Shown: in pieces, positions 18,547-26,704 of the stretch
Numbering within the stretch: position 1 is the stretch's first letter
Layout: each line of letters opens with the position of its first letter
Source: Streptomyces sp. CG1
Lineage (GTDB): Bacteria > Actinomycetota > Actinomycetes > Streptomycetales > Streptomycetaceae
NCBI RefSeq assembly: GCF_041080625.1
Contig: NZ_CP163518.1
Coordinates: 10,347,501 to 10,411,500 of the forward strand
Length of the DNA: 64,000 nucleotides
Reading direction: 5' to 3'
The notes under the pieces: model-generated
What the model was told of the DNA's origin: nothing
What the model saw: the letters and a program-made list of their open reading frames with translations, nothing else
Database searches by the model: none
Translations under genes and position numbers: made by a program

Positions 18547-19553
18547 GACATTGGTTCCTCGCGGTCAGGTTGGCGGGCGTAGGACGCGAGGCGATCGGCG
18601 AGCGCGATGATGAGGTCGCGCAGTTCATCGGGGCGCTCGATGACGAACGGCCGGTCGAGTGAGGCGAGTACCGGAGGCAACCAATCGAGCCGCTCCGCCC
18701 GCAGCTCGACGCGCAGCCAGCGCTCGGTCGCCCGGTCCTCGTCTGCCACGGGCGCGTACTCCTCCAGGCTCGCGACGCTGGCGGGAAGGCGGGCGCGGAT
18801 CTGCTCGACCGTCCCGTGGATCCGCAAGGTCACCTCATGCCGGTACTCGGCCGTGGCGAACGCTGACAACACGCGCTGTGCCGGACCGGTACCCACGGGC
18901 GCTTCGAATGAGCCGGGCAGGGTCCTCGCCTCTGCGATGCGATCGAGCCGGAAGGTTCGGTCCTCGCCGACCTGGGCGTCCTTGCCCGTGACGTACCACC
19001 GGCCCGCATGGGCGACGATTCCGTACGTATGCAGCGTGCGTTCGCTGCGCCGTCCGTCGCGGTCGGTGTAGCGGATCGAGACCGGTCGGCGGTGGCGCAC
19101 CGCATCGGCGATGGTGAGCAGGACTTCGGCGTCCGGGGTGTCGGAATCATCGGGCTGATCCGTGAAGGCGAGAGCTTCCAGGAGTGTGTCGAGCCGATGG
19201 GCGATGCGCTTGGGCAGCACCCGCCGGATCTTCGCCGATGCCGTCTCGCTCGCCGTGTGCTCCGTCGTCGTCAGCCCTGCTCGGCGGCCGGCAACCAGGC
19301 CGAGCAGCACGGCCAGCGCCTCGTCGTCGCTGAGCATGAGCGGAGGCAAGCGGTACCCAGGGGCGAGCCGGTACCCGCCGTAGCGGCCGCGCACCGATTC
19401 CACGGGCACGTCGAGGTCGATCAGCTGGTTCACATACCGCCGCACGGTGCGCCCTTCGACGCCGAGCCGGTCGGCGAGTTCGGCCACCGTCCGGGTGCCG
19501 CCGGACTGCAGCAGCTCCAGGAGTGTCAGCACGCGGCCGGTGGGTCGAGGCAT
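18543..19553 (-). CDS. WYL-domain (YafY/DeoR-like) transcriptional regulator
   Basis: 336 residues from ATG at 19553. N-terminal HTH_11 domain ('RVLTLLELLQSGGTRTVAEL', 'DRLGVEGRTVRRYVNQLIDL'). The connecting 'VRGRYGGYRLAPGYRLPPLM' is the hallmark of the PafC/YafY group. The WYL domain (about 145-220) includes 'RPVSIRYTDRDGRRSERTLH' and 'AGRWYVTGKDAQ', and a WCX C-terminal extension follows. WYL proteins sense nucleic-acid or small ligands and act as activators or repressors. It is divergent from the VOC gene at 19647, and an inverted repeat between them is a good operator candidate. Confidence 0.92.
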   Translation of the reverse strand: MPRPTGRVLTLLELLQSGGTRTVAELADRLGVEGRTVRRYVNQLIDLDVPVESVRGRYGGYRLAPGYRLPPLMLSDDEALAVLLGLVAGRRAGLTTTEHTASETASAKIRRVLPKRIAHRLDTLLEALAFTDQPDDSDTPDAEVLLTIADAVRHRRPVSIRYTDRDGRRSERTLHTYGIVAHAGRWYVTGKDAQVGEDRTFRLDRIAEARTLPGSFEAPVGTGPAQRVLSAFATAEYRHEVTLRIHGTVEQIRARLPASVASLEEYAPVADEDRATERWLRVELRAERLDWLPPVLASLDRPFVIERPDELRDLIIALADRLASYARQPDREEPMS

Positions 19554-19570
19554 GTTCGCAGCCTAACGCG

Positions 19571-19597
19571 AATACCGGACCGATTCTGTCCGCTATT
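19571..19597. promoter_or_regulatory. Inverted repeat, probable WYL-regulator operator
   Basis: AATACCGGAC (19571-19580) and GTCCGCTATT (19588-19597) form a 10-bp inverted repeat with one mismatch and a 7-base spacer in the 93-base region between the WYL regulator and VOC genes. Confidence 0.5.
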
Positions 19598-19646
19598 TCT
19601 CCTAGCCTGCGACGTGCACACCTCGACCACAGCCAAGGAGATCCCC

Positions 19647-20045
19647 ATGGACTTCGTCTCGATCCGCATCATCACCAGCGACGTAGCGCGTCTCGTCGAG
19701 TTCTACGAGCGAGCCACAGGGGCGCGAGCGACGTGGGCCACCGAGGACTTCGCCGAACTCAAGACCGCGGGTGCCACCCTCGCGATCGCCGACACCCGCA
19801 CCGTCCCGCTGTTTGCCCCGGGCTCTGCCCGCCCGGCAGACAACCACAGCGTGATCACCGAGTTCCTCGTCGACGACGTGGACCGCGTTCACCGGAACCT
19901 GACCGGCTTCGTCACCGACTTCGTCAACGAGCCCACCACGATGCCCTGGGGCAACCGGTCGCTGCTGTTCCGTGACCCCGACGGCAACCTCGTCAACTTC
20001 TTCACCCCCGTCACCCCAGCGGCCATCGAAAAGTTCGCACGCTGA
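19647..20045 (+). CDS. VOC-superfamily (glyoxalase/dioxygenase-like) protein
   Basis: 132 residues from ATG at 19647; AAGGAG lies 6 bases upstream. A single VOC domain with two beta-alpha-beta-beta-beta modules: 'VSIRIITSDVARLVEFYERA' starts the first, and 'HSVITEFLVDDVDRVHRNLT' with 'SLLFRDPDGNLVNFFTP' forms the second. The final 'RDPDGNLVNF' is the typical metal/edge motif. Such proteins act as glyoxalases, isomerases or antibiotic-binding proteins; no specific substrate is evident. Controlled in all likelihood by the divergent WYL regulator. A weak hairpin follows. Confidence 0.88.
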   Translation: MDFVSIRIITSDVARLVEFYERATGARATWATEDFAELKTAGATLAIADTRTVPLFAPGSARPADNHSVITEFLVDDVDRVHRNLTGFVTDFVNEPTTMPWGNRSLLFRDPDGNLVNFFTPVTPAAIEKFAR

Positions 20046-20066
20046 CGCCACGCACAGCCGCTCACG

Positions 20067-20094
20067 CGGGAGCTCTGAGACCCCAGGGCTCCCG
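20067..20094. terminator. Possible hairpin terminator between convergent genes
   Basis: CGGGAGC (20067-20073) and GCTCCCG (20088-20094) pair 22 bases after the VOC stop. The stem is only 7 bp, so this is tentative. Confidence 0.4.
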
Positions 20095-20243
20095 GTGAAC
20101 GCGGCCGCCGAGTCCAGGAGCGTGTACTCCACGGTCGGGTGAGGCGTGTGGACAGCGGCCACCGTTGCCATCGCATGCACCGGTCGGGTTCGAGGACGGT
20201 GGGCTTGCCCTCGGAGACGTCACACTTTGGCCTTTCGAGCGGG

Positions 20244-22232
20244 TCATGCGGGACCGGCGACGGTGGGAGAGCCGGGGCGGGGGATGGTGCCTGCGGGGGC
20301 GTACTGGGCGGCCTGCGCGTCGAACATCGAGGCGTAGCGCCCCTTGGCGGCCATGAGTTCCTCGTGGGTGCCGTGCTCAACGAGCTGTCCGTGGTGCAGG
20401 ACGTAGATGCGGTCGGCGTGGCGGACGCCGGACAGGCGGTGGGTGACCAGGACGACGGCCCGGTTCGGGGCGGCGAGCCGGCGGATTCGGGCGAAAGCGG
20501 CGATCTCCGCTTCCGGGTCGAGAGCGGAAGTGGGCTCGTCCACGATGAGGACGCTGTCGGCATCCGAGGTGGAGCTGCGCCAGTGGGTACGGGCGAGCCC
20601 GATCTTCTGCCACTCGCCGCCGGAGAGTTCGCTGGCACCGCGGAACATCCGGGCCAACAGGCTGTGCAGGCCGTCGGGAAGTTTCGCGACGACCGATCCT
20701 GCACCCGCGTAGTCGACGGATGGCTGAAGGTCCTCGAGACCGGCTTCCTGGGTGGGCCGGCCGATCCGGATGTTCAACGCTGCGGTCACGGGCCAGCGTT
20801 GAAAGTCCTGGGTGAGAAGTGCGACGCGGTCGAAGACTTCGGGGCGGTCGAGGGAAGCGACGTGGGCATCACCCCACAACACGGTCCCGCTCTGCGGCAG
20901 CAACAGGCCCGACAACACCTTCATCAGAGTGCTCTTGCCGGAGCCGTTCTCGCCGACCACGGCGGTGACCGAGCCCATGGGCAGCGTGAGTGACACCCCG
21001 TCCAGGGCGGGGGCCTCGCGGTCCGGGTAGCGGTAGCTGACCCGGTCGAGGACGACCTGCTTCACCTGTGCCGGAACGGGATCGCCTCCGCTGGGAATGG
21101 TGCGTCGTGCCGCCTCGTCCAGGAACCGGGCGTGGTCGTGGACGTAGAGGGACTCCTCGTGCAGCTGGTTCACGTTCATCACCAGCGCGCCCAGGCTCGC
21201 CGAGCCGGACCGGACGGCGATGATGGCGGTCCCGGCCACGGCCAGACTCATGTGCCCGCTCATGATCAGCAAGAACATGGCCGCGTACGTCGCCGCCATG
21301 GCGAGGCCGGACAGCGCCGCGGCCACCCACTCGGTGACGGCTTTGCTGGAGGCCAGCCGCTCCTGCTCGGCCTCGGCAATCTCGGCCATACGCTCGTAGC
21401 GGCTGAGCAGGAACGGCCCGACGGCGTGAATGCGCACTTCCTGTGCGGCGGTCCGCTCCGTGAGGAGGTTGCCGATGAGGCGGCTGGCCCGCACGTGCTC
21501 GATCCAGCTCATCACCGACACGTACCGTTCCTGTGCCACCCGCATCGCACCCCAGCCGCGCGGCGCCGCGATCAGTATCAGCATCGGCAGGAGGACCGGG
21601 TGGAGGATGGTGAGGACGCCGGCCGTGGAGATCAGGGAGATGGTCCCGTTCAGCGCGGCCACGCAGGCGCCGATCATGCGGCGGGCGGATCCGGCGCCGT
21701 ACTGGGCGACGTCGATCAGCCTCCGGAACTCCGGATCCTCGATGGCCTCCAACTCCACGGACGCGGCGGCGGCCAGGTACTGGGTCGTGGCGATCCGCTC
21801 GACCAATGGCTCCAGCCGGCCCGCCCGCGAGGTGGACCATCCGGCCAGCCCCGACTTGACCACGGCCGCTCCGGCGGCGGCGAGCAAGCCCGGCAGGACC
21901 GCGTGCAACCGATGCCCAGGAGTGCCCGAGCCGAGCAGCGCGTGCATGACGGAGTTGACCGCGAGCAACCCGACGGCCGCGGCGACGCCCTGCCCGATCT
22001 CGCTGATGGCGACCGAGAGCAGAGCGCGGCGGTCCGCCTGCAAAGCCATCCGCAAGGTCGCCCCCACCAGCCGGGGCATCGAGCGCAGAGCCGACATCAT
22101 CGTCAAGTCGAGCCGGGCACGCTCGTGTTCCGACCAGCCCAAGTCGTAGCGCAATGGACCGCCGAAGAGCTCCTTCTCGGCGTCGGAGACCTCCGGCTCG
22201 GCCATCTGCACGCGTCCGAAGAACCTCTTCAC
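20244..22232 (-). CDS. ABC exporter, fused membrane and ATPase domains
   Basis: 662 residues from GTG at 22232, chosen because GGGAGG lies 6 bases upstream; an open frame continues further 5' but is not ABC-like. N-terminal membrane domain (about 60-370) with predicted spans such as 'ALSGLAMAATYAAMFLLIMS'. The nucleotide-binding domain (about 400-650) has Walker A 'VVGENGSGKSTLMKVLSG', Q-loop 'LTQDFQRWPV', signature 'ASELSGGEWQKIGLART', Walker B 'SVLIVDEPTSALDPEAE' and the H-loop His in 'VLVTHRLSG'. This is a half-transporter that should dimerise and export a peptide, lipid or natural product. The neighbouring NRPS-like relics suggest a biosynthetic product (inference). Confidence 0.9.
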   Translation of the reverse strand: MKRFFGRVQMAEPEVSDAEKELFGGPLRYDLGWSEHERARLDLTMMSALRSMPRLVGATLRMALQADRRALLSVAISEIGQGVAAAVGLLAVNSVMHALLGSGTPGHRLHAVLPGLLAAAGAAVVKSGLAGWSTSRAGRLEPLVERIATTQYLAAAASVELEAIEDPEFRRLIDVAQYGAGSARRMIGACVAALNGTISLISTAGVLTILHPVLLPMLILIAAPRGWGAMRVAQERYVSVMSWIEHVRASRLIGNLLTERTAAQEVRIHAVGPFLLSRYERMAEIAEAEQERLASSKAVTEWVAAALSGLAMAATYAAMFLLIMSGHMSLAVAGTAIIAVRSGSASLGALVMNVNQLHEESLYVHDHARFLDEAARRTIPSGGDPVPAQVKQVVLDRVSYRYPDREAPALDGVSLTLPMGSVTAVVGENGSGKSTLMKVLSGLLLPQSGTVLWGDAHVASLDRPEVFDRVALLTQDFQRWPVTAALNIRIGRPTQEAGLEDLQPSVDYAGAGSVVAKLPDGLHSLLARMFRGASELSGGEWQKIGLARTHWRSSTSDADSVLIVDEPTSALDPEAEIAAFARIRRLAAPNRAVVLVTHRLSGVRHADRIYVLHHGQLVEHGTHEELMAAKGRYASMFDAQAAQYAPAGTIPRPGSPTVAGPA

Positions 22233-22294
22233 CGGGCGCCTCCCGACCTGGACAAGCTCAACGCCCTCGCTTGTGTCTTGGCCGAACTCAACAT
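22229..22294 (-). CDS. Possible 21-aa leader peptide coupled to the ABC exporter
   Basis: ATG at 22294 follows an AGGGGG run and opens a 21-codon frame whose TGA overlaps the GTG of the ABC exporter by four bases (GTGA). The peptide is basic and Ser/Ala-rich ('MLSSAKTQARALSLSRSGGA'). The arrangement looks like translational coupling, but so short a frame can occur by chance and no family is recognised. Confidence 0.25.
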   Translation of the reverse strand: MLSSAKTQARALSLSRSGGAR

Positions 22295-22570
22295 GGTCCC
22301 CCTTGACGGTTGTGCGGCTACTCCTGTGGCTCAACGAGTCAGCCGGAATTTCGAACACATGTGTTTCAGTCGTGTCGATAGCACTGGGATTGAGCGCGCG
22401 GCGGAGCTTGTGGGTTGCATCGACCCTTGCGGTGCATGGGCCAGGGGCTGGAGCGGCGATGGCCAAAACGCAGCGCATGGCGCTGTTCCGGCGCCCGGGG
22501 ATGGGGCGCGATCCAGTGGAAGGGCGCGAGCAGAGCGCCGGACGCAGGGAGCGGCCGTCGACCGCGGCCA

Positions 22571-23000
22571 TCAAGAGAAGTTGCAGATCGCGCGCTTGGT
22601 GTGAGTCTGCAACAAGGTGCTGGCCCTCGCGAGGTCCTCGGGAGTGTCGACCGCCAACCCTTGGTCCACGACGCCGAGCATCCGTTGGTCATGGCCCTGT
22701 TCGATGAAGCGCAGCATCTCCACGCCTTCGTCACGTTCCAGCGGCCCCTGGGGGAGATGCCGGAACATGCTGAGGGCCATTCCCGTGAACCCGTAGAGCC
22801 CGAGCTGACGCAGGTATCGCGGCCGATCCCCGCGCGGGTAGGGGATCGGCTGTCGGGAGAACACCAGGGCGTTGCGCTCGGCATCGACGACGACCTTGAC
22901 GCGTTGTGGTCCAGGACGGCAGCGGCGTCGTCCAGCTCCGTGTAAGCGTCAGCGGAGGCGTCGTGCCCCGCGGCGACGCGGTGGCCGTCTGGGTGGGCTC
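22571..23000 (-). pseudogene. CMP-KDO synthetase-like (KdsB family) cytidylyltransferase, C-terminal part
   Basis: The intact stretch near the stop reads 'VFSRQPIPYPRGDRPRYLRQ', 'LGLYGFTGMALSMFRHLPQG', 'PLERDEGVEMLRFIEQGHDQ' and 'GLAVDTPEDLARA', which matches the C-terminal half of 3-deoxy-manno-octulosonate cytidylyltransferases (FSRxPIPY, GIYA/GLYG, LExxExLEqLR, VDTPEDL). Upstream, 'YTELDDAAAVLDHN' and 'VKVVVDAERNAL' are in two frames separated by a one-base gap near 22905. The N-terminal nucleotide-binding part is absent. In Gram-positives such enzymes occur in natural-product clusters, activating a sugar or acid with CTP. Confidence 0.7.
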
Positions 23001-23177
23001 AGCCAACCGCGACGCGGATGTCTTCCCTGACCCGACATGACCCTGGCCGATGAACCGCGCCACCTAGCGTCGAACTTCGTCGCCGGTCTCACCAGCCTCC
23101 CCGTCCGTGCCACACCGCGTCCCGCGGAAACGGCACACGGAAACGGCCCTGAGCGCATGAACGAGAGGACCAGCCCC

Positions 23178-24676
23178 ATGCAGCACGCCGACGCCGACGT
23201 CACGGCGGCAGCTGCGGCGACGGACCTGCCCGCCACCCTGACGGCCATCCTCGGCGAACACCTGTCCGGGCAGGACGTCGGACCCGACCACGACTTCTAC
23301 GCAGTCGGCGGCGATTCGCTCATCGCCCTGCGGGCCGTGGCGTCCGCGCAACAGCACGGCATCGCCATGACCTTGAAAAGCTGCTCTACTACCCCACAGT
23401 GCGCGAACTCGCCGCGTACCTGTCCTCGTCTGCGTGCGAGGCGCCGTCCGCAACCGCGCAGCCTTCTCCCGGCCCGGCGAGCGGCGACGGTCTCCTCGCC
23501 CCGGGCGATCTGGCCCTCGTGCCCGCGGACGTGGAGACCGACCTACTGGCCTCCGTCCTGTAGGTCGGCATCATCTACCTCTGTGAGGCCAGCGGCGACC
23601 CCGAGCTGTACCACTCGGTGATCGGCTGGGAGACGGTCGCCCCGTTCGACGAGACCGTCTTCCGCTCGGCCCTCGGCCGGCTGTGCGACCGCCACGAGGC
23701 GTTGCGCACCTCCTTCGACCTGGCACCTTCTCCGAGGCCGTTCAGCCGCAGCGGAGGCACGTCGAACTGCCGCTGTCCATCGAACGGTTGCCGGAGTCCG
23801 ATCGGACCAAGGCCCGGGAGCTGGTCGGTGCTTGGCACGAGCACGGCCCCCAGCTGCCGCTGGACTGCAGCCGCGCCCCCCTGTTCCGCTGTCATGCGGT
23901 GGCTCAGCCGGACTCCTTCCACGTGGCGATCGCCACCCACCACGCCGTGGTCGACGGCTGGAGCTACGGCCGGTTGATCGTCGACCTTCTGGAGCTGTAC
24001 GCCGTCGGCCTCAAGGGCGAAGAGGCTCGGTTGCCCGAGTTGCCGGCCACGGGAGAAGGCGACTTCATCGTGGCCGGCGAGTTGCTCGCCTCGGCGGAGG
24101 CCGCCGCTTTCTGGCACCACCGGGCCGACGTGCCTCCGTTGCTCTTCGAACGGGGACAGCTCAGCGGCGCGGCCAGCGCCGTGGCGAAGGCCGGATTCCC
24201 GCTCAGCGACGAGGTGTTGCGCGGTCTGCGCAGCGCGGCCCGTACCCCGCTCAAGTCCGTGGCTCTCGCAGCCCATGTCCGAGCGCTGTCGGCATGGACC
24301 GGGCGCCAGGAGGACCTGGTGACCGGAGTGGTCGTCAACTCCCGGCCGGAGCCGGAGCCGGAGCCGGAGAAGGCGGGGTCGGACCTGATGGTCGGTCTGT
24401 ACCTCAACACGGTCCCGTTGCGTTTCGCGTCCCTGGACGAGTCCTCGGCCGACCTTGCACGACACGCGTTCGACCTGGAGCGCAAAGGGGGTCCCTACCG
24501 TGGCTTCCCGCTGGCGGGGAAAGCCCAGCTTCCCCTTCCATGCCGACTTCGAGGTCGACGGTACCGAGGCGGGCAGCCGCGTCGTCGTCGCCTACGACCC
24601 CGCGCTGCTGGAGGCACGCGGCGTCGAAGAGTACGCACGGTACTTCGAGTCCGCTCTGGCCGACGTAGCCTCGTAG
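23178..24676 (+). pseudogene. NRPS carrier-condensation (PCP-C) didomain protein, disrupted
   Basis: ATG at 23178. Residues ~10-85 form a carrier domain with the phosphopantetheine serine in 'VGGDSLIALRAVAS'. The frame then changes near 23380 ('LLYYPTVRELAAYLSSSACE' continues in another frame). A TAG at 23562 interrupts 'DLLASVL' before 'VGIIYLCEASGDPELYHSVI', the start of a condensation domain. That domain holds the catalytic 'THHAVVDGWSY' (HHxxxDG) and 'VVNSRPEPEPE', 'GLYLNTVPLRFASL'. A last frame change near 24520 restores 'FPFHADFEVDG' and 'YARYFESALADVAS'. At least two indels and one nonsense codon. It would have made an amide or ester bond with a carrier-tethered acyl group. Confidence 0.8.
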
Positions 24677-24684
24677 GTGGTGGC

Positions 24685-25230
24685 ATGAGCCGCGGGGAAC
24701 GGGCCTGGCCGTCGTGTACGACGACGGCGCGGCGTCCGCCGGAGAGATCGGTGTGGGTCTGGGAGAACTGGGCCGCGTTGTCTCCTCATACCCGACAGCC
24801 CTCACAACCGCCTGCCGCGTCCGGTCATGGAGAGCCTGGGCGACGTCGTCGCGCTGACCGGACCGTCCCAGGGGGACATCGACCTCGTGCAGAAGGTGGC
24901 CCCGGACGCGATCCTCACCTACAGCGAGCGGATGATCCGCAAGACGGCCGAGCTGGCGCAGGCGCTGGGACTTCCCTCGCACTCCCTGGACGTGGCTCAT
25001 GCCCTGACGGACAAGGTGCGCCAGAGCGGACACTGCGGACCCGGGGCGTCGACGAGGTCCGCTCCCATTCGTTGCGCTCGCCGCAGGAGTGGCCGACCGC
25101 GCTGTCGGCGGTGTCCCTGCCGGCGATCATCAAGCCCGTCCAGGGCGGCGGCAGTCGTGACACCTATGCCGTGACGACGGACGCCGAGGCAGCGGAGGTG
25201 CTCGACCGCGACGCGCAGGCCCTCGCGGTT
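24685..25230 (+). pseudogene. ATP-grasp ligase, frameshifted and truncated
   Basis: Pieces in different frames: 'GLAVVYDDGAASAGEIGVGL' near the start, 'PVMESLGDVVALTGPSQGDI', 'APDAILTYSERMIRKTAELA' and 'LALGLPSHSLDVAHALTDKV' style helices, then '[20 protein letters not shown]' with the ATP-grasp Lys/Gly-loop signature. The C-terminal catalytic half is missing: at about 25230 the sequence changes to a CobW fragment on the other strand. ATP-grasp enzymes of this type join a carboxylate and an amine through an acyl phosphate and often sit next to NRPS-like carrier genes. It follows the PCP-C gene by 8 bases. Confidence 0.7.
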
Positions 25231-25322
25231 ACCAGGACATGGTTGAGGAGGCTGGTCTTGCCCGCGCCGAGGAAACCGGACAGGACGGTGACGGGCAGTC
25301 GGGCGGAGGGGTCGGACGGCAT
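25205..25322 (-). pseudogene. CobW-family GTPase, N-terminal stub
   Basis: ATG at 25322 opens '[20 protein letters not shown]' and '[10 protein letters not shown]', the P-loop start of a CobW/YciC-type GTPase. A one-base shift then gives 'NREGLRVAV' before the sequence is cut off by the ATP-grasp fragment. It starts 6 bases after the stop of rpmF and so would have been in the same Zur-controlled unit. In Streptomyces such a GTPase is commonly next to the L32 paralogue. Only about 40 codons remain. Confidence 0.75.
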
Positions 25323-25328
25323 CAACGC

Positions 25329-25499
25329 TCAGCCCTCGGGGCGCAGCAGCCCGCGCTCGTACGCCTTCACCAGCCGCTGGGGCACCAGGTGTTGGACGCC
25401 GTCAACGGTGACCGGCACAAGCGCCGGTGTGGTCGCCTTCCACTGGGCGCGGCGGTGGCGGGTGTTGCTGCGGGACATCTTCCGCTTGGGAACTGCCAT
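25329..25499 (-). CDS. rpmF: 50S ribosomal protein L32, zinc-independent paralogue
   Basis: 56 residues from ATG at 25499, AGGAGG at a spacing of 5. The sequence is a standard actinobacterial L32 ('[20 protein letters not shown]', then '[20 protein letters not shown]') and has no cysteine, so it cannot carry the zinc ribbon of the Cys-containing L32. In Streptomyces and mycobacteria such C-minus paralogues replace zinc-binding copies under zinc starvation and are repressed by Zur. A Zur-box-like sequence lies 38 bases upstream of the start, and a CobW stub follows in the same direction. Identification is firm. Confidence 0.95.
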   Translation of the reverse strand: MAVPKRKMSRSNTRHRRAQWKATTPALVPVTVDGVQHLVPQRLVKAYERGLLRPEG

Positions 25500-25536
25500 G
25501 GGGTCCTCCTGAGTGGGTGAGCACGCTGACGCTATA

Positions 25537-25551
25537 TGAAAACGAATGCCA
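25537..25551 (-). promoter_or_regulatory. Zur box upstream of rpmF
   Basis: Read on the minus strand, TGGCATTCGTTTTCA fits the Streptomyces Zur 15-mer pattern (TGRAAATSRTTTTCA-like) with few deviations. It is 38 bases upstream of the rpmF start, and four more sequences of the same form occur before other genes in this island. Confidence 0.75.
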
Positions 25552-25573
25552 TTACTACTAAAGGGTTCACTGT

Positions 25574-25589
25574 TTCCTGAATTCAGGAA
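25574..25589. promoter_or_regulatory. 16-bp perfect palindrome, probable CmtR operator
   Basis: TTCCTGAATTCAGGAA is a perfect palindrome centred 28 bases upstream of the cmtR start. ArsR-family sensors bind such elements over their own promoters, so autoregulation is expected. Confidence 0.6.
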
Positions 25590-25608
25590 TCTATGTACAG
25601 TCGAGTCC

Positions 25609-25944
25609 GTGCTGACTGCTGCCTCCGACGTCGAGGTACTGACCCGGTTCGGCCGGGCCCTCGCCGATCCGATCCGCTGCCGCATCCTGCTCGCCCTGCG
25701 GGAAGCACCCGCCTATCCCACCGACCTCGCCGACGCGCTGGACGTCTCCCGCACCAGGCTGTCGAACCACCTGGCGTGCCTGCGTGACTGCGGCCTGGTC
25801 GTCACCGTCCCCGACGGCCGTCGCACCCGCTACGAACTCGCCGACGAACGCCTCGGCCACGCGCTCGACGACCTGCGCACCGCCGTGGTCGCCGTCGAGG
25901 GCGACCGGACGTGTGCCGATGCCGAGGACAAGGGGTGCTGCTGA
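25609..25944 (+). CDS. cmtR: ArsR-family Cd/Pb sensor, CmtR type
   Basis: 111 residues from GTG at 25609. '[20 protein letters not shown]' and '[20 protein letters not shown]' match CmtR of Mycobacterium tuberculosis. With this start the three metal ligands of CmtR fall at the same numbers: Cys57 and Cys61 in '[10 protein letters not shown]' and Cys102 in 'DRTCADAED'. Extra cysteines end the protein (GCC). CmtR releases DNA on binding Cd(II) or Pb(II). It is followed with a 2-base gap by a cation-diffusion-facilitator gene, its likely target, and preceded by a 16-bp palindrome. Divergent from the Zur-controlled rpmF. Confidence 0.88.
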   Translation: MLTAASDVEVLTRFGRALADPIRCRILLALREAPAYPTDLADALDVSRTRLSNHLACLRDCGLVVTVPDGRRTRYELADERLGHALDDLRTAVVAVEGDRTCADAEDKGCC

Positions 25945-25946
25945 CT

Positions 25947-26669
25947 GTGAGCGCAGAGATATCCATGCCCCTCGGCCCCGACCCGGCCAGGCGCGGCGCG
26001 CTTGCCAGGCGGATACGGCGGCTGGTTGCCGCGACCATCACCTACAACGCCGTCGAGGCGGCCGTCGCCCTCACGGCCGGAACCCTGGCTTCGTCCGCCG
26101 CGCTGATCGGCTTCGGCCTCGACTCCGTCATCGAGGTCTTCTCGGCCGCCGCCGTCGCCTGGCAGTTCTCCGCCCGCGAGCACGCGGTGCGCGAGGCCCG
26201 GGAGAAGACCGCGTTGCGGATCATCGCGCTGTCGTTCTTCGCGTTCGCCGCCTACGTCACCGTCGACGCCGTACGGGCCCTGAGCGGCACAGGTGAGGCC
26301 GCGCGCTCTCTGCCCGGGATCGTGCTGGCTGGCCTCTCGCTCGTGGTCATGCCGGTCCTGTCGGCGGCACAGCGCCGTGCCGGACGGGAACTCGGCTCCG
26401 CCTCCGCCGTGGCTGACTCCAAACAGACCCTGCTGTGCACCTATTTGTCAGCTGTGCTGCTGGTGGGCCTGGTCGTCAATGCCGTGTTCGGCTGGTCGTG
26501 GGCCGATCCGCTCGTGGCCCTGGTCATTGCCACGGTCGCGGTGAAGGAGGGGCGCGACGCGTGGCGTGGCCAGGGGTGCTGCGCAACGCCGTCGGCCGTC
26601 GTGCCGGACGACGGCCGACGGGAGGCGGATGCCTGCGGCTGTGCTCCGGGGTGCGACCGCTGCCCTTGA
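25947..26669 (+). CDS. Cation transporter with a cysteine-rich tail (CDF-like)
   Basis: 240 residues from GTG at 25947, just behind the cmtR stop. Five or six membrane spans are visible: 'YNAVEAAVALTAGTLASSAA', 'VIEVFSAAAVAWQFSA', 'IIALSFFAFAAYVTVDAVRA', 'LPGIVLAGLSLVVMPVLSAA', 'YLSAVLLVGLVVNAVFGWSW', 'DPLVALVIATVAVKEG'. The 'GFGLDSVIE' and 'SWADPLVAL' segments carry the membrane Asp residues expected of CDF-type exporters, and 'VADSKQTLLCTYLSAVLL' has the second site. The C-terminus holds three Cys clusters (GCCA, ACGCAPGC, DRCP) in place of the usual CDF cytoplasmic domain. Likely Cd/Pb/Zn efflux under CmtR control (inference). Confidence 0.85.
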   Translation: MSAEISMPLGPDPARRGALARRIRRLVAATITYNAVEAAVALTAGTLASSAALIGFGLDSVIEVFSAAAVAWQFSAREHAVREAREKTALRIIALSFFAFAAYVTVDAVRALSGTGEAARSLPGIVLAGLSLVVMPVLSAAQRRAGRELGSASAVADSKQTLLCTYLSAVLLVGLVVNAVFGWSWADPLVALVIATVAVKEGRDAWRGQGCCATPSAVVPDDGRREADACGCAPGCDRCP

Positions 26670-26704
26670 CGGTGACCACTGCGGAAAGGGAGTGGGGCCG
26701 GCGT

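Noticed and set aside
22366..22570. RiPP precursor peptide upstream of the ABC exporter
   Set aside because: Several short frames lie here but none has a leader-core pattern, a conserved processing motif or a modifying enzyme nearby.
20244..22574. ABC exporter extended to an upstream start at 22574
   Set aside because: The extra 114 residues are not ABC-like; GTG 22232 has GGGAGG at a spacing of 6 and begins at the expected place.
21132..22604. 490-codon plus-strand frame opposite the ABC exporter
   Set aside because: Antisense shadow with low-complexity Gly/Arg/Asp composition.
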